Below are positions 33,901 to 45,690 of a stretch of 64,000 nt of DNA, one piece after another. Source of the DNA: Myrica gale (lineage: Eukaryota > Streptophyta > Magnoliopsida > Fagales > Myricaceae); NCBI GenBank assembly GCA_963930655.1, contig OZ005610.1:20219001-20283000 (forward strand). Direction: 5' to 3'. Both the position numbers and the translations under genes were made by a program. How positions within the stretch are numbered: position 1 is the stretch's first letter; each line of letters starts with the position of its first letter. The notes under the pieces are model-generated. The model made no database searches. It had not been told where the DNA came from and saw only the letters and a program-made list of their open reading frames with translations.

Positions 33901-36900
33901 GATCCCTCAGATTTTCCTCTTGACCACCACACGACAGCCCGACAATATAACCCACAGAGGAAACCATATCCAAGACCCACGCCGGAGAGTCCCCCTTCGA
34001 AACATTACCAAGGGAACTAACCACCAAAGATTCGGTAGAGGTTCCAGCCTCTGTCGCTAGAGAAGGAGGGTCGAGAACTGGTGCAAAAGAACACTCCCCA
34101 TCCTCCTGACCCCCCCCACCTTCTGACCACCTAAGAGAGACTCAGCAGAAAGAGCCAACACTGCCCGCTCCCCATCGGGACAGCCCGAGGTGAAGATCTG
34201 CAGGTCGGTAAGCCCAGCAAGCCTAGAATGCACAACAATGCTATCAGCATGAATAAACTCATTTTGTGGGGTCCTGAAATCACTGACAGCCACTATGTTC
34301 AGCAACAGTGAGACCTCCCGAGACAACCCAATATCCACCGCCTGCTCTAGCCCAAGGTCGAGAGCCATAGACTTCCCCCCACCTCACCAGCTGACGCGAG
34401 CCCGTCAGAAAACCCCAGAGCCGGGTCGGCCGCCTTTGTGCCCGCAACACCGTCGATCAACTCCGGCGCCGGAATGGTCTCCGGGGAGCCGTCAGCCACA
34501 ACAGAAGGCACCGACGAGTGGGTTGCCACCGCCGGCGAGTGGGTCGCACCACCAACCTTGCCTCCAAGCTCCACAATTTCGTCAGCGTGCGGGAAAGCTG
34601 ACCCGTGAGTGCCCCCCCTCATTCACAACCAGGGCCCCCGAACAGCCCTCCAAAGTCTCTGGGCTATCAAGTTTCAGCCCAAACGAGGAGGCCCGTTCTG
34701 TTAATCCCAGTTGAGACAAAACCGCAAAATCTGGGCTTTTTGGGATAGACAAAAATGGGCCCGACGTCAACTCTGGCGCCGGAAAGGCCTCCGGGCAGTC
34801 GCCAGCCACAACAGAAGGTGCGGCGAGTGGGTAGCCCCACCATCCTTACCTCCGAGATCCACAGATGAGAGCTGCATTTCTGCAAACTCCGGCGTCAACC
34901 CCGGCGCCGGAAAGGCCTTCGGGCAGTTGCCAGCCACGACAGAAGGCGCCAGCGAGAGGGTTGCAGCCGCCGGCGAGTGGGTAGCTGACCCGTGAACGTT
35001 CCCCCCTTCATTCCCAACGAGGGCCCCCAAAATCCATCCCTTAGATCCAAACCCGACCCAGCTGGGAAAGAAGACAACGCCCGGCCCATCACCTTGATCC
35101 ATACCCGACCCATTCTCACCTCCCATCAACTCAAGTAGATCTTCCACCTCTTTTCAAATTCCCAACAGTTTTTTTCTCCACACAGACACGTAAAGAGCAA
35201 CACTGCCAGCCGCTTCATTAAATGTCTGGCCCTCCTGAAACACATCGGCTATCTTCTTCCAACCAGCTCCCTCCTTGCCTTCCGGTATCATAACCACTCC
35301 TTGCCTGCGTCCCCCTCCAAATTCTGCGATAGCAACGTATCTCCCAGCTTTGTTGCTGCACCTTTGCACCAAGAACCCCCGAGAAGCTTCATTAAAATTA
35401 ACAACCACCTCCTCCGTATTGGCAACCAGCTGCAACCTACTAACCAAGTTCACAATCCAAACAGCTCCATTCCTCCCAAGGAAGATCGAGCTCATAGCTT
35501 TCCGACTCCACTCCGACATTTTGACGACTCTATTAACTAAAACTGAAACCTGGAACTCCTTAGCTTCAACACTGAATCTACGGGAAAATGACATCTGGAC
35601 TACCTTACTAAACTCAGGACAACAAACTGCCGGAAAGAACTGACAAGATAACAACCGGAACAAACTATCGGGAGAAGAGGGGAGAGGAGAGAGAACGGAG
35701 AAAACATATTACTCCAACGTTGAGAAGATTCCAGGGCTTCATAGGAATTCTCGCAGAGGAGAGAAAGTAATAGGAGAAGAAGAGTACATATGTTAGAAGA
35801 TAAAGTCAGATGCAAGAAGGGTTCAAAAAAAAAATTATTTGCGCCTTGCAATTTAGCACGATGCCCTGAGTTCCTTTGCAACCATTCACAGACTTATGCA
35901 AGCTTCTACTAATTGGGACGTAAACTATAGGAAAAGACAAATTGATCCTTAACAGTAGACTTTCCTTTGTTTGAGGGGCTCTTTTTTCATGCGATCAAAT
36001 AAACTTTGATGGTCTCTTGCACTTGCTTTTCTTTTGGCACCTATCATAATTCATTAAATTTTCCATTTGTTCATATTTCTTTATACTCTGTTATGATCGT
36101 ATTTAAGTGCCAATATTTTGTTTTTGGTAGAGAAAACTTTCAATTGAAGGAAATTCTTAGAGAGTTAATGTTTGCATTTGCTTCAATCTCTCAACACATC
36201 TAAGACGTAGAAAAACATGTACTAAGCCTATTTCAGTCATTTTTCTCTCCAGATGTGTGTTCCAAAGTGTAAACTAATGGAAAGGTATTTATATATATAT
36301 ATATATTTATATATTCATTTAAGCTATATTCTAATATTCCCTAGCACGTGTGCACTAGACTTTGCCATTATAAGGAGGCCCAACAAGTAAGATATTTAAT
36401 TGAAACGGGGGAGAGGGAGAATGGAGTTAGGCTTCTAATTTAGGATTACTGAAGTGCCTGATCCAGTTTGAGGTATTCTTAAAATAGCCTTTAGCTTCAA
36501 TATTTTCCAGTTTGGTGATGGATTCAGCTTGTTAAAATATAAAGCAAAGACATCACTCAGCTTTTACACTTATACTTGAGGACCTGCAAGAATGATTAAT
36601 TGAGTGTTACATGTAGTGCTTGTCAGATTTTTTTTTAATAAGAATCAGAGTTTATTTTGAATTTCGTTTCCACAGACCTTTGTTCTCTTTTTTTGTGGAT
36701 GGCTGACAGGCTCTCTTTTCTGTTTTCCATGTGTTCTGATATTTTAGCTGGGTAAATGCACCTTCTTGTGATGGTTGCGGTAATGAAACTATGAGTCATA
36801 GTGCAGGCTCCCCACTTTCTTCAGAGTCTCAATATGGAGCATCTCGAGTCGAACTTTATCGGTAAAGACTGGAGAACCTGCTTGTGTGTAATTGCTGTTT

Positions 36901-39900
36901 ATAGGCACATATTATATTTTCTTCGTGTTTCCTTTACTTCGAGTCCAACCAAAAACTAACAGCAAACGGATTTCCGATTTGGAATTGTACTTCTTGTTGA
37001 GTCACTATTTTTTTTTTCTTTTTTGGTGGGATGTGGTGGGGGGTTTGGGGGAAGTACCATGTCCAATCTATCTAGTGGAAATAACCTTGTATGGTAAAAT
37101 ATCTAATTTAAGAGTACCAATGGTATTTTAATATTTCATTTTTGACTCGCACATACATGGTTATGTCACTATGGGTACCATCTTGACCATACATCGCCTA
37201 TTTGATAAATTCAGCCATCATTTCATGTCAAGAATATGTAAACTTCTTTGTCAAGTCCCCTTTTTCATCAACAAGAACAACTGAACACCCATAGTGAGCT
37301 TCATTGAAGAGATTTTTCACTTTCATGCTAGCTCTCTCACTTATTGGTTTGAACTGGCGTTTTATGTGGTTTGATCGTTAAGACCAATTTCCTGCTTCTG
37401 TCTGGATCAAAGTACTGTACTAAAAAATTCTGACATTGCTTTTCTTGGAGTTTTCAAAAGCCAGTTTCTTATTCTATTAGCCACTCTATTCGTGTAAAAT
37501 CAAGTGGAGTGTTTCTACATTATGTTTGTTAATCATTCTGGAAAGCTTGTGACAAGTATGACGTAGAACGCAGTTAATTTTGTTCATCTTCTTTTCTGCT
37601 TATACAAGCCTTGTAAGTTCGGGGCAAGTAGTTGGTCTCTCAGAAATGGGTTTCTGTTTTTTGTCTTACTATTATTATGTCCTTCACTGATGTCTGACTT
37701 GTTTGTATACTCCTTCACTTTGTATCACTTTTAACCAGCTGCAATTTATGCTCGAGAATCACTCGTTTTCCTCGCTACAATGATCCATTAAAGGTACTTG
37801 TTAGTTTATTAACCCAGGAAGAAATTAGGTGCAGTATTTACTGATTTTTCATTTTCTCCATGTCCTATACGCAGCTTGTGGAAACAAGAAGGGGGCGCTG
37901 TGGGGAGTGGGCCAATTGCTTCACACTTTATTGTCGAGCTTTTGGCTATGAATCTCGCCTGGTTAGTCATTCGTCAACGTGTAACCTTCTAAAATGCAGC
38001 TTTATTCTGAGATATATGTTCTTTTGGGGAAACAATGGGCAAATCAGTATCAGAGCCAAGGTTTCCTGGAATAGTTGATTATTTTCAGAGCACAGTATAG
38101 AGTACTTCTCTGAAGCAAGTGGGATAGAAAATCAAAAGTTCTTCATCCAAAGTAGTTCAGAGATGGGGTATATGAACACATTACATGTGTAGTACAGAAA
38201 TGACAAGCATACGTACTGTCTAACATCCACACTTATCTAAGAATGTTTTCTAACTGATGCAGACAGGCATACAATACGACAATTTGGGAACGTCTAGGAT
38301 ACGTTTTGTCTTTGTTACAACATTAGCAATATTTGCTAACCTATGCTTGCCCTATCAGAGATTTTGTTTTCATCCATTCTTCGACTCTTTTTGGACTGCA
38401 TGATTTTCAATATGTTTTGACCTTGTTGGTGTGTTTCTCTGTTTCTTAGCATTGTGACTATTGATGTGCAGATGATGCTTAATGGGACTTGTATTGTTGT
38501 TTAATGGACAAACTAGATGGTTTAGGGAATATAAGTTTTCAGCGCTAATATCATTTCATCTCACAGATCTTGGATTTCACTGATCATGTCTGGACGGAGT
38601 GCTTCTCACAATTTTTAGGAAGGTATTTCTCATCAACAAAATACTATTCTTTTTATTCTTTCTGGGAGTATTAAAAACTATACTCTTCTAGTGGATGGAT
38701 TGTAACACCCCTGATTGTTCAGGTGGATGCATCTTGATCCTTGTGAAGGTGTTTATGACAAACCATTGCTATATGAAAAGGGGTACTATTGAATTTTCTT
38801 CCATGCCTTATTATTGAACAAGCTGTTATACCCTCCTTTTATTTCATATTAAATCAGAATCTATGCCTTTCTTGTAGGTGGAAGAAGAAATTAAATTATG
38901 CAATAGCCATCTCAAAAGATGGAGTTTATGATGTTACTAAACGCTACACTAAGAAATGGCATGAGGTAGTTATAAACCTAGGGGTGGCATTTTACATCCT
39001 TTATATTTGCTTGAATGCATCTTTTTGTACCTCGTCTTCCCTTACAGACGAACACACTATTAGTTGAGTTGTTGATGAGGAATAATTTTCTAAAATTCAT
39101 AGGTACTGTCCCGGAGAAACGTTATCACAGAGCCTACCTTGTCAGCTGTCCTCGCCACTTTAACACGAGAATGTAGAAAAGGCTTTACTTCTAAGGTGCT
39201 TTCTGAACTTGACAACCGTGACAAGAAGGAAATAGAAGCAATTGAAAGAGATTTGTATTCCACAGATGATGCCTCAATCTCATTACCTGGAAGGTTAAGT
39301 GGAGATAAAGAATGGCGAAAGTTAAGACAAGAATTTGGCTCTGTTTCTCTTAGTTCTTCTTCTTGCCCAGTTCGTAGATGCATAGATGAGCATGTAACGA
39401 TGATCTGCAATTCTTTTCGTCCTATCCTTTCACAGTTTGTCAAGGAAGAAGATTCTAAGTCAAAAGCTATTAAAGTACTTGAGATTTTTAGAGGAATTCT
39501 CATGGATGTCAAGAATTCCCCTTTTAAAACCAGGAAGGTTTCCATAGATTCAGTGTCAAATGGTACACATGGGCATCAGTTACTGCCTTCTTTTGCAGCG
39601 TTACTTAATACTCTTTCACTGGAAAGCAAGGTGAGCCCTGATGGGAGGGTTCACATTTGTCTGGCTGGTGACCCAATTAAAACCTCGTTAGCATTGCCTG
39701 TTGTGTTGGATGCTTTGGATGAGCTGGTTCATAATCTTCTAAAATGTGACAACTTTGGTGAAGATTCTCTATCATTTCCACTTCTGAAACCAAACAGAAT
39801 CCATTCTGGTTCAGTCCTTGCTAGTGGTGAGGAACTTCCTCTCGGAATTGTGAGTTCTATTTTCCTTGTTTGTTTAATCTGTTTCCTAATCTGAGAATAT

Positions 39901-41365
39901 ATTGATTGTGCACCTCAAATGCATCCCCATATGACTCTGCTTCACAAATTTCAGGCCACTTCTGCATTTGATGGAACTCACGCTTCCAAATGGGAAGAAC
40001 CTAATGGTGCAAAAGGTATTAAGGACCAATTAAGAATTGTACCCTCTGTTGCATCTAGTACTAAACAAATGGAAACAAAGCAACACGAGGTAGTAAGTGT
40101 TTATGCACAAATATTTTATTTTTATTTTTTCAGTACAGAACAAAACGCAGATAGTTTTGATCTAATTTTTCCTTAAAAGAGAATAGTCACACAACATCCT
40201 AGTTTTTCTGTTCTGTCGTTCTAAATAATCAATCAGTGTGCCGATAAGAAATCCCACAACCCTCACTGCCTAGGTTTAATGTCTCATGAGGACCCATCTT
40301 TGACTCTTCAGCAATTCTTCCTTTCTTCTGCAACCCCACCCCCTGGGGTGCCCAGGGTGCAAGAGGGACTTTTGTTAAAGAATTTACCTACTTAACTAGT
40401 ACACCATGGTGTATGACAAATTATCTCATCTTGTAGGTTGTTGGATCACATATAAAGTAGCAGACAACAAAATGTATGAGCTTGTGGCATATGAGTTGAT
40501 GTCTGCCAATGATGCACCCGAAAGAGATCCAATGGATTGGTATGTTTTTCTAAATGTCTGACCTCAGATTTATATCTTACATTAATGGTTACATATGTCA
40601 CCGTGATGTGCAACACAGGCCAAGCGTTTGTGCCCTAGCTTTCGTGGCAGACTACTCGCTTGCTTCCATATATGAGCTCTTGATAATTCGAAGTCCCTTT
40701 AAGACAAAAGGACACTATATATCTTTTGAAGGATGTTATCTGTGGAAGGGACTTAATGGCCTAGGAAATCAAAGGGCACCTCCCATCACTCTCATAGGAT
40801 GAGTACTTGTAGAAGTTCATTTCCAGTGTTAAAGCCTTTTTTTCCCTTTAAAAAGCTTCTTTTTGGTACTTCTATTGAGTATTGACATAGAGTAAGAAAG
40901 GAAAACAGCATGCTTTTGAAGATGAAATTGCTTTCCTTTACATATTTTAGATGATGGATATCCTCTTTATTTTTTTGCAAGTCCTTCTATTAGGTGGGGA
41001 TAAAAGTTGTTTGCAGGTCCTTACCTTTGTGGACCTCAAGATCTTATAGGGCATCAAATGTTTTCTCATTTAGGGTTGTCGAGGGAAGCGGGGATGGTGG
41101 CAGCTGGCACCTGTTGGATAAACAGACTTCTCAAACATTTGAAGCCCGTTTCCAGCGTAAAACCTATAAGATTACATCTGTAGGGCTCCTGTTCAATGTT
41201 TTCAGGTAAAATGATTTCTCAGAATATGTTAAAAGATACGTTCCTTTTCTGCTTCTCCTTTGAACTATTGTTATATTTCACAGGTTTAGGTTTCTAGCTG
41301 TCCGAGATGTTCAATCGACTTCCCGGCTCCAAGTTGGAAGCATTGATCTCTATGCAAGCAGTTAA
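30924..41365 (+). CDS. PNG1: Peptide:N-glycanase (cytosolic PNGase, plant type), 17 exons
   Basis: The enzyme removes N-glycans from misfolded glycoproteins by cleaving the glycan-asparagine amide bond. Exons: 30924-31001, 31071-31124, 31254-31442, 31554-31652, 32050-32136, 32801-32883, 36748-36861, 37739-37793, 37875-37961, 38567-38622, 38723-38782, 38878-38965, 39103-39849, 39955-40015, 40437-40539, 41074-41205, 41284-41365. They join in phase to 2,175 nt (724 aa), close to Arabidopsis PNG1. Zinc pairs C204/C207 and C236/C239 and the transglutaminase-like triad C262 ([11 protein letters not shown]), H289 (DHVWTE) and D306 (HLDPCE) are present. The large exon 13 encodes a plant-specific region; the C-terminus ([22 protein letters not shown]) looks like a beta-sandwich. 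Exon 14's donor (aaaag/gtatta) was chosen because it restores frame to [11 protein letters not shown]. No lesion is seen. Intron 6 is 3.9 kb because of a LINE. Confidence 0.93.
31443..31553 (+). other. GC-AG intron (intron 3 of the N-glycanase gene)
   Basis: The exon ends MLQ (atgttgcag) and is followed by gctcgt rather than gt; the next exon starts after tttttag with GCCGAGGAG. Using the nearest GT instead would break the reading frame, so a GC donor is the only in-frame choice. GC-AG introns are a known minor class handled by the normal spliceosome. Confidence 0.8.
33411..35714 (-). mobile_element. LINE-like retroelement in intron 6 of the N-glycanase gene
   Basis: A 14-bp target duplication, caacgttgagaaga, flanks the insert at 33397-33410 and 35715-35728. 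The minus-strand 3' end is an A tail (seen as ctttttttttata at 33412 onward). The 5' end carries an ORF1-type protein. No reverse transcriptase is present in its 2.3 kb, so it is a non-autonomous or internally deleted copy mobilised in trans. Confidence 0.85.
33752..35663 (-). pseudogene. LINE ORF1-like protein, frameshifted
   Basis: The best part (35663-35154) reads [20 protein letters not shown], then [20 protein letters not shown] and [20 protein letters not shown], resembling the N-terminal region of plant LINE ORF1. Downstream it breaks into successive frames (35147, 34809, 34622, 34368, 34027) rich in Gly/Ala/Pro. These include diverged copies of a segment with ATHSPA, SVVA and FPAPEL (around 34500-35000), i.e. 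internal repeats. Confidence 0.6.
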
Positions 41366-41548
41366 CATGTATGGACTTAAGTTCTTGCCAGTTGACTGAT
41401 TTTCCCAACTTCTTCATATTATTGCACTACCTTCATCATTATCTCACTGGAGAGTAAAAAAAAAGCAAAGTAAATATGTTATGCTCAAATAAATTTTAGC
41501 CTTAAATACAACAACCCTTTCGCCCTTTTGAAGATATATTTTCCTAGT
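41366..41548 (+). other. 3' region of the N-glycanase gene
   Basis: Likely 3' untranslated sequence after the TAA. AT-rich with aataaa-like words (caaataaatttt near 41488). Confidence 0.5.
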
Positions 41549-41562
41549 TTACTCGTGTTGAT

Positions 41563-42636
41563 TTTTTTGATGAATAAACACAGTTTATAGAAAGAAAACA
41601 AAAAGAAAGAGAGGGAGAACAGTACAAAGGCTGTACTAAACTCACTCAAAGCATACATGCAAAATAGCTAACAAAATCATGGAAATCTAAGAAAGGACCC
41701 CCTATCACAGCATTAGCCCAAAAGATAAATGGAAAGTAAAAAACTATCCTGCAAATGCTCCGAAGACAGCATAATCATCGAAACATCTGCGACTATGTTC
41801 CCTCCACAATCCTATAGTCACCGGACAATGTAAAAGCAAATGATCAACTGATTCCATGTCTCCTTTACACAAATAACACCAATCAACCACATAAATTCCC
41901 TCCTTAAGTTGTTAATAGTCAAAATCCGACCATGCATAACCTCCCACACAAAAAACGCAACTGTCATAGGAACTTTTGATTTCCACACCCTACGCCACGG
42001 AAACAAATGAGAGCACACACCAGTAAGAAAGCCATAAAAAGATTTGACAGAAAAGCTAGCATCTTTAGACCCCAACCATACCATCTTGTCAGAAACCCCT
42101 CTTCGTATATCATGTTCATAAAGAGTGGCGAAAAAAGTCGTAAATTCCTCCAATTCCCAATCATTCACACATCTTATAAACTGAACACTCCACACCAAAG
42201 TAGTAGAACCAACCTCCAAACAATCAGCCACCTGAGCATGAGGAAACTGAGATAAGGAATAAACTGTGGGAAAAGAGCAACATAGGGATCTATCACCACA
42301 CCATCTATCATGCCAAAATCTAACACTTTGACCGGAATCCACAACAAAACGGATATGCTCACTGAAAAAGTCTCACCCCTTACTAATATGTTTCCACAAA
42401 CTCACACCATAAGAACCAAGAATGGGCCTCGTATTCCAACCACATTTCGAAACACCAAATTTTGCTGCAATTATTCTCCTCCAAAAACTATCCCTCTCAT
42501 TGGCAAAGCGTCATAACCATTTGCCCAGCAGAGCTTTATTAAAAAGCAACAACCTCCTTAGACCCAAACCTCCATTTTCAATTGGAGAACATATCATTTC
42601 CCACTTTAGAAGATGGAATTTATGAACATCATCAAC
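41563..42636 (-). mobile_element. 5'-truncated LINE downstream of the N-glycanase gene
   Basis: A perfect 14-bp target duplication, ttactcgtgttgat, is found at 41549-41562 and 42637-42650. The 3' tail is on the left (tttttt just after the duplication). The body is the C-terminal end of ORF2 only, the usual result of incomplete reverse transcription. Confidence 0.92.
41740..42620 (-). pseudogene. LINE ORF2 C-terminal end with zf-RVT domain
   Basis: The minus strand reads [20 protein letters not shown] with stops, then SVRFWHDRWCGDRSLCCSFP, FPWRRVWKSKVPMTVAFFVW and, after a frameshift, a CxxC...H..HC zinc finger (DWCYLCKGDMESVDHLLLHC). This is the zinc-binding region after the reverse transcriptase in plant LINEs. 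Stops and frameshifts make it non-functional. Confidence 0.85.
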
Positions 42637-42695
42637 TTACTCGTGTTGATGTAAGTTGGTTTATTTATTTGCCTCTCACGGTAGTACTTGACTTC

Positions 42696-42927
42696 TGTTT
42701 TTTCTGAACAAAAAAGGGGCTTATTGTGGAAGCACTGCCCCGGCCTACTTAAACCCGGGCTGCGGCAATAGTGGGACGCACAGGGTCTCGCATGTACCTA
42801 AGCCTGAGTATACTAGTGTCACCCAAATTACCCAGCAAGGTAGAGGGGAGTTTCGAACTCTGGTCCTTGTGGTCAAGGTATAGGCCAGACCAGGCGACCA
42901 ACCACTAGGCCACTCCATTGGGGTATT
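42696..42927 (-). mobile_element. tRNA-derived SINE (232 bp)
   Basis: A perfect 15-bp target duplication, gtagtacttgacttc, is found at 42681-42695 and 42928-42942. On the minus strand the 5' end holds a pol III box A-like tggcctagtgg and a box B-like agttcgaaactcc, spaced as in tRNA-derived SINEs. The 3' end is A-rich. Transcription would be by RNA polymerase III and mobilisation by LINE machinery. Confidence 0.88.
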
Positions 42928-42942
42928 GTAGTACTTGACTTC

Positions 42943-43652
42943 AAGAATGTTGATGTCGTTCTAAGTCTTGGGACTGGTGGATGTTGCTGCCTTTGATGTC
43001 ATTAAGATGTTATTGTTGGCTGTCCCTATTGGTTTGTATCATGTTGCTGATGTTTTCACTCATTGTCCGTGCTGGTTTTTCTCCAGTGTAATTTGTTTGA
43101 GACTGGAATTTAATCCTGTCGAGCCTTCGAGAAGAAGACAGCATGCTATCCTTGATCAAATTGCAGATCTTTTTGATACATTCATCTATATCTTTCTAAC
43201 ACTCATTAACGATGACCTTCAAAATCAGGGAAAACACCCTCTGACCACAAAAATCTCTTCACTTACAATTGTTCTCTTTTCAAACTAATAAATAGTAATG
43301 TAATTAGAGGGGGCATTATCAAACAGGAATTGTTAGAATTCCACCAATACCCGTCAAGTGAAAAATCCTCTTCTCTCTCTGATTTGGAATTTGGTGAGAC
43401 ATGACATGCATATAATTTGAGAAAGGTGTGTATATATAATTTACATTTTGTACTGAAGTCCATGAATCATTGGCAAATAGTTGCCTTGTTCTAGTTCGTG
43501 TTCTTATGATTTAGTGGATGCAGAGTTATTGGCGGAGAAGTCATAACCATCGTCCTCGACACTACAAGTGGTAGAGGAGCCATGGAGGACGCAGAGCTAG
43601 TGATAGAGTAGGAAAGGAGGGAAAGAGGTAGAGTTGAGAGTACAGAGGAAAG
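42943..43652. other. Spacer between the SINE and the Gypsy element
   Basis: No gene recognised. A 106-codon open frame (42968-43288, plus) has no motif I know. The last five bases (43648-43652, gaaag) are the left target duplication of the Gypsy element. Confidence 0.5.
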
Positions 43653-44142
43653 TGTAATGTGCCCACTTGGAAGCAAATAAAATTGAGTGAATGATAGTGT
43701 TTGGATGAAGAATGAAATGGGTATTGTGTAACAAACTCATTCGAGAGAGTCAACCTCCATACTGTTTTGTAATAATATTCTTGCATGCCTTTCATTCCAT
43801 TTCATTAGGTCTTTATACATAACTTCCGACTTGGCCAAAGAGGCTCCTGAACCAACAGAAAATAAACCCTACGCCAATAAAACATATGGCATCTACGGCC
43901 CATATAACTGGGCTACCCAAACTCTACTCAAAGCAATAACATATGGCCCTAATTGAGCACTAAGCCCAACTAAAGGTCTGACCCGGCCCGATACAATTCC
44001 GACCGTCTGTACTTACTAACGTTGTTCTCTTCGAAGTCTCTTCACGCACCCGAAGTCACCAACATACTCGAAGTCTTTCCCCTTATGAACCCTAGATCCC
44101 TCGCTGACCCCTTTCCTTACAATCATCACCGAGGTCATAACA
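43653..44142 (-). repeat. 3' LTR of the Gypsy element
   Basis: Preceded in element orientation by a purine-rich tract (aaggggtggagta) just right of 44142. Same length as the other LTR. Confidence 0.95.
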
Positions 44143-44154
44143 TACTCCACCCCT

Positions 44155-44532
44155 TCAAAAGATCTTGCCCACAAGGTGTGGGTATTGGTCCAGCAACTGT
44201 CCATACGCAACCCAGGTAGAATCCTCTCTATAAGTACCCTTCCACTGAACAAGAACTTCGGTAATGGCTTGTGAACCCTTTTTAGTCATCCTCCGGTCAA
44301 GAATCAGCTCTGGCTCCGGCTGTAGAGCCCCATCCTTGTCAACAGGAGGAAGTGTTGGCAGAGGAGTGACGTGGGTACCCAACTTCCGCTTCAAACAGGA
44401 GACATGAAACACGGGATGGATACGGGCTTCAGCTGGTAAGTCCAAACGGTAAGCAACCTCCCCGATGCGGTGAGTGATCTGAAAAGGACCGAAGAATCGT
44501 GGAGAAAGTTTGAGACTTTTGCGAAGAGCCAA
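44155..44532 (-). pseudogene. Gypsy integrase C-terminus with chromodomain-like tail
   Basis: It reads LSPRFFGPFQITHRIGEVAY (the GPY/F module), then HPVFHVSCLKRKLG and VLVQWKGTYREDSTWVAY, a chromodomain-like W.(G)...DSTWV motif. In chromoviruses this tail directs insertion to particular chromatin. It is separated from the integrase core by a frameshift at about 44545. Confidence 0.85.
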
Positions 44533-44539
44533 GGTCTTT

Positions 44540-45690
44540 TGGCGGTAAGGCTAAGGCGCAGGTAAACCCAATCTCCCTCCATGAATACACGTTCAGTGTG
44601 CTTCTTATCATACTGTCCTTTAGCTCGTTCTTGTGCTGCTTGTAGATTATGCTTTAGAATTGCAATAATATGATCTCGGGTCTTCAATTCAGTCTCTACG
44701 GCAGCGTTTTGGGTAGTCTGAGCCACATAGTTTAGGAGTTTAGGTGGTAGGTAGCCATATAGGGCTTCAAATGGGGTTAATTTGGTAGACATGTGATAGC
44801 TGGTGTTGTACCACCATTCAGCTAATGGTAACCAGTCCATCCAAAACCTAGGTTGCTCCCCACAATAGCACCTCAAGTAGTGTCCCACACATTTATTAAC
44901 CACCTTAGTCTGACCATCACTTTGAGGGTGATAGGCCGAGCTGTATGCCAAAGTGGTGCCCTGTAGTCTGAATAGCTCCTGCCAAAAATTACTCAGAAAT
45001 ACTGGATCACGGTCAGATACAATAGTGGAGGGCATACCATGTAGTTTGAAAACATGGTTGAGGAAGAGGTGAGCAATGGTATTAGCTGAATAGGGATGAG
45101 AGGTCCCAATGAAATGAGAGTACTTAGTAAACCTGTCCACCACCACATAAATAACCGTATTACCTCTGGAAAGGGGTAAACCCTCTATCAAATCCATAGA
45201 GATGTCTGTCCAGCTTTGGTGAGGGATTGGAAGATTTTGTAATAAACCTGCAGGTGCCAGAGTTTCAGTCTTGTTTCTTTGACAAGTATCACACTCCCGA
45301 ACATATAATCTGATATCTTTTTTCATGCCTGGCCAGTAGAAATCAGATTTAGCCCTGTGTAGTGTCTTATGATAGCCTGAGTGACCAGCTGTAGGACTAT
45401 TGTGAATGTGCTGTAGAACTTGATCCTTCAACCCCGTAGTCTTGCTAAGATAAATCCTCCCTCTGCGTAGTAAAATCTCATTCTTTATGGTGAATTTAGG
45501 ATCTGATAATTCTCCACTTTGCACCTTAGTGAATAAATCACCCATATTAGGATCTGTAGAGTAATCCTTTCTCAATTCCTCCAGCCAAGTGGAATGTGGA
45601 AAGGAAATCACTGATAATGTAGGGTTACTACCCCCTTCCTCCCTACGGGAGAGAGCATCTGCAGCTCGATTCTCCTTACCCTTCTCATAG
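44540..45690 (-). pseudogene. Gypsy integrase
   Basis: An HHCC zinc region (AGHSGYHKTLHRAKSDFYWP, CDTCQRNK) is followed by the D,D,E core (DISMDLIEGLP, IVSDRDPVF, AYHPQSDGQTKVVNK). A frameshift near 45690 separates it from the RNase H frame; the segment ENRAADALSRRE bridges the two. Confidence 0.9.

Noticed and set aside
35275-35643. 122-codon plus-strand open frame in intron 6 of the N-glycanase gene
   Set aside because: It is the antisense of the LINE ORF1-like protein.
39090-39545. 151-codon minus-strand open frame
   Set aside because: It is antisense to exon 13 of the N-glycanase gene.
40016-40176. Extended exon 14 of the N-glycanase gene continuing past 40015
   Set aside because: Reading on to the gtaagt-like donor at about 40090 breaks the phase with the next exon; splicing at 40015 restores it exactly.
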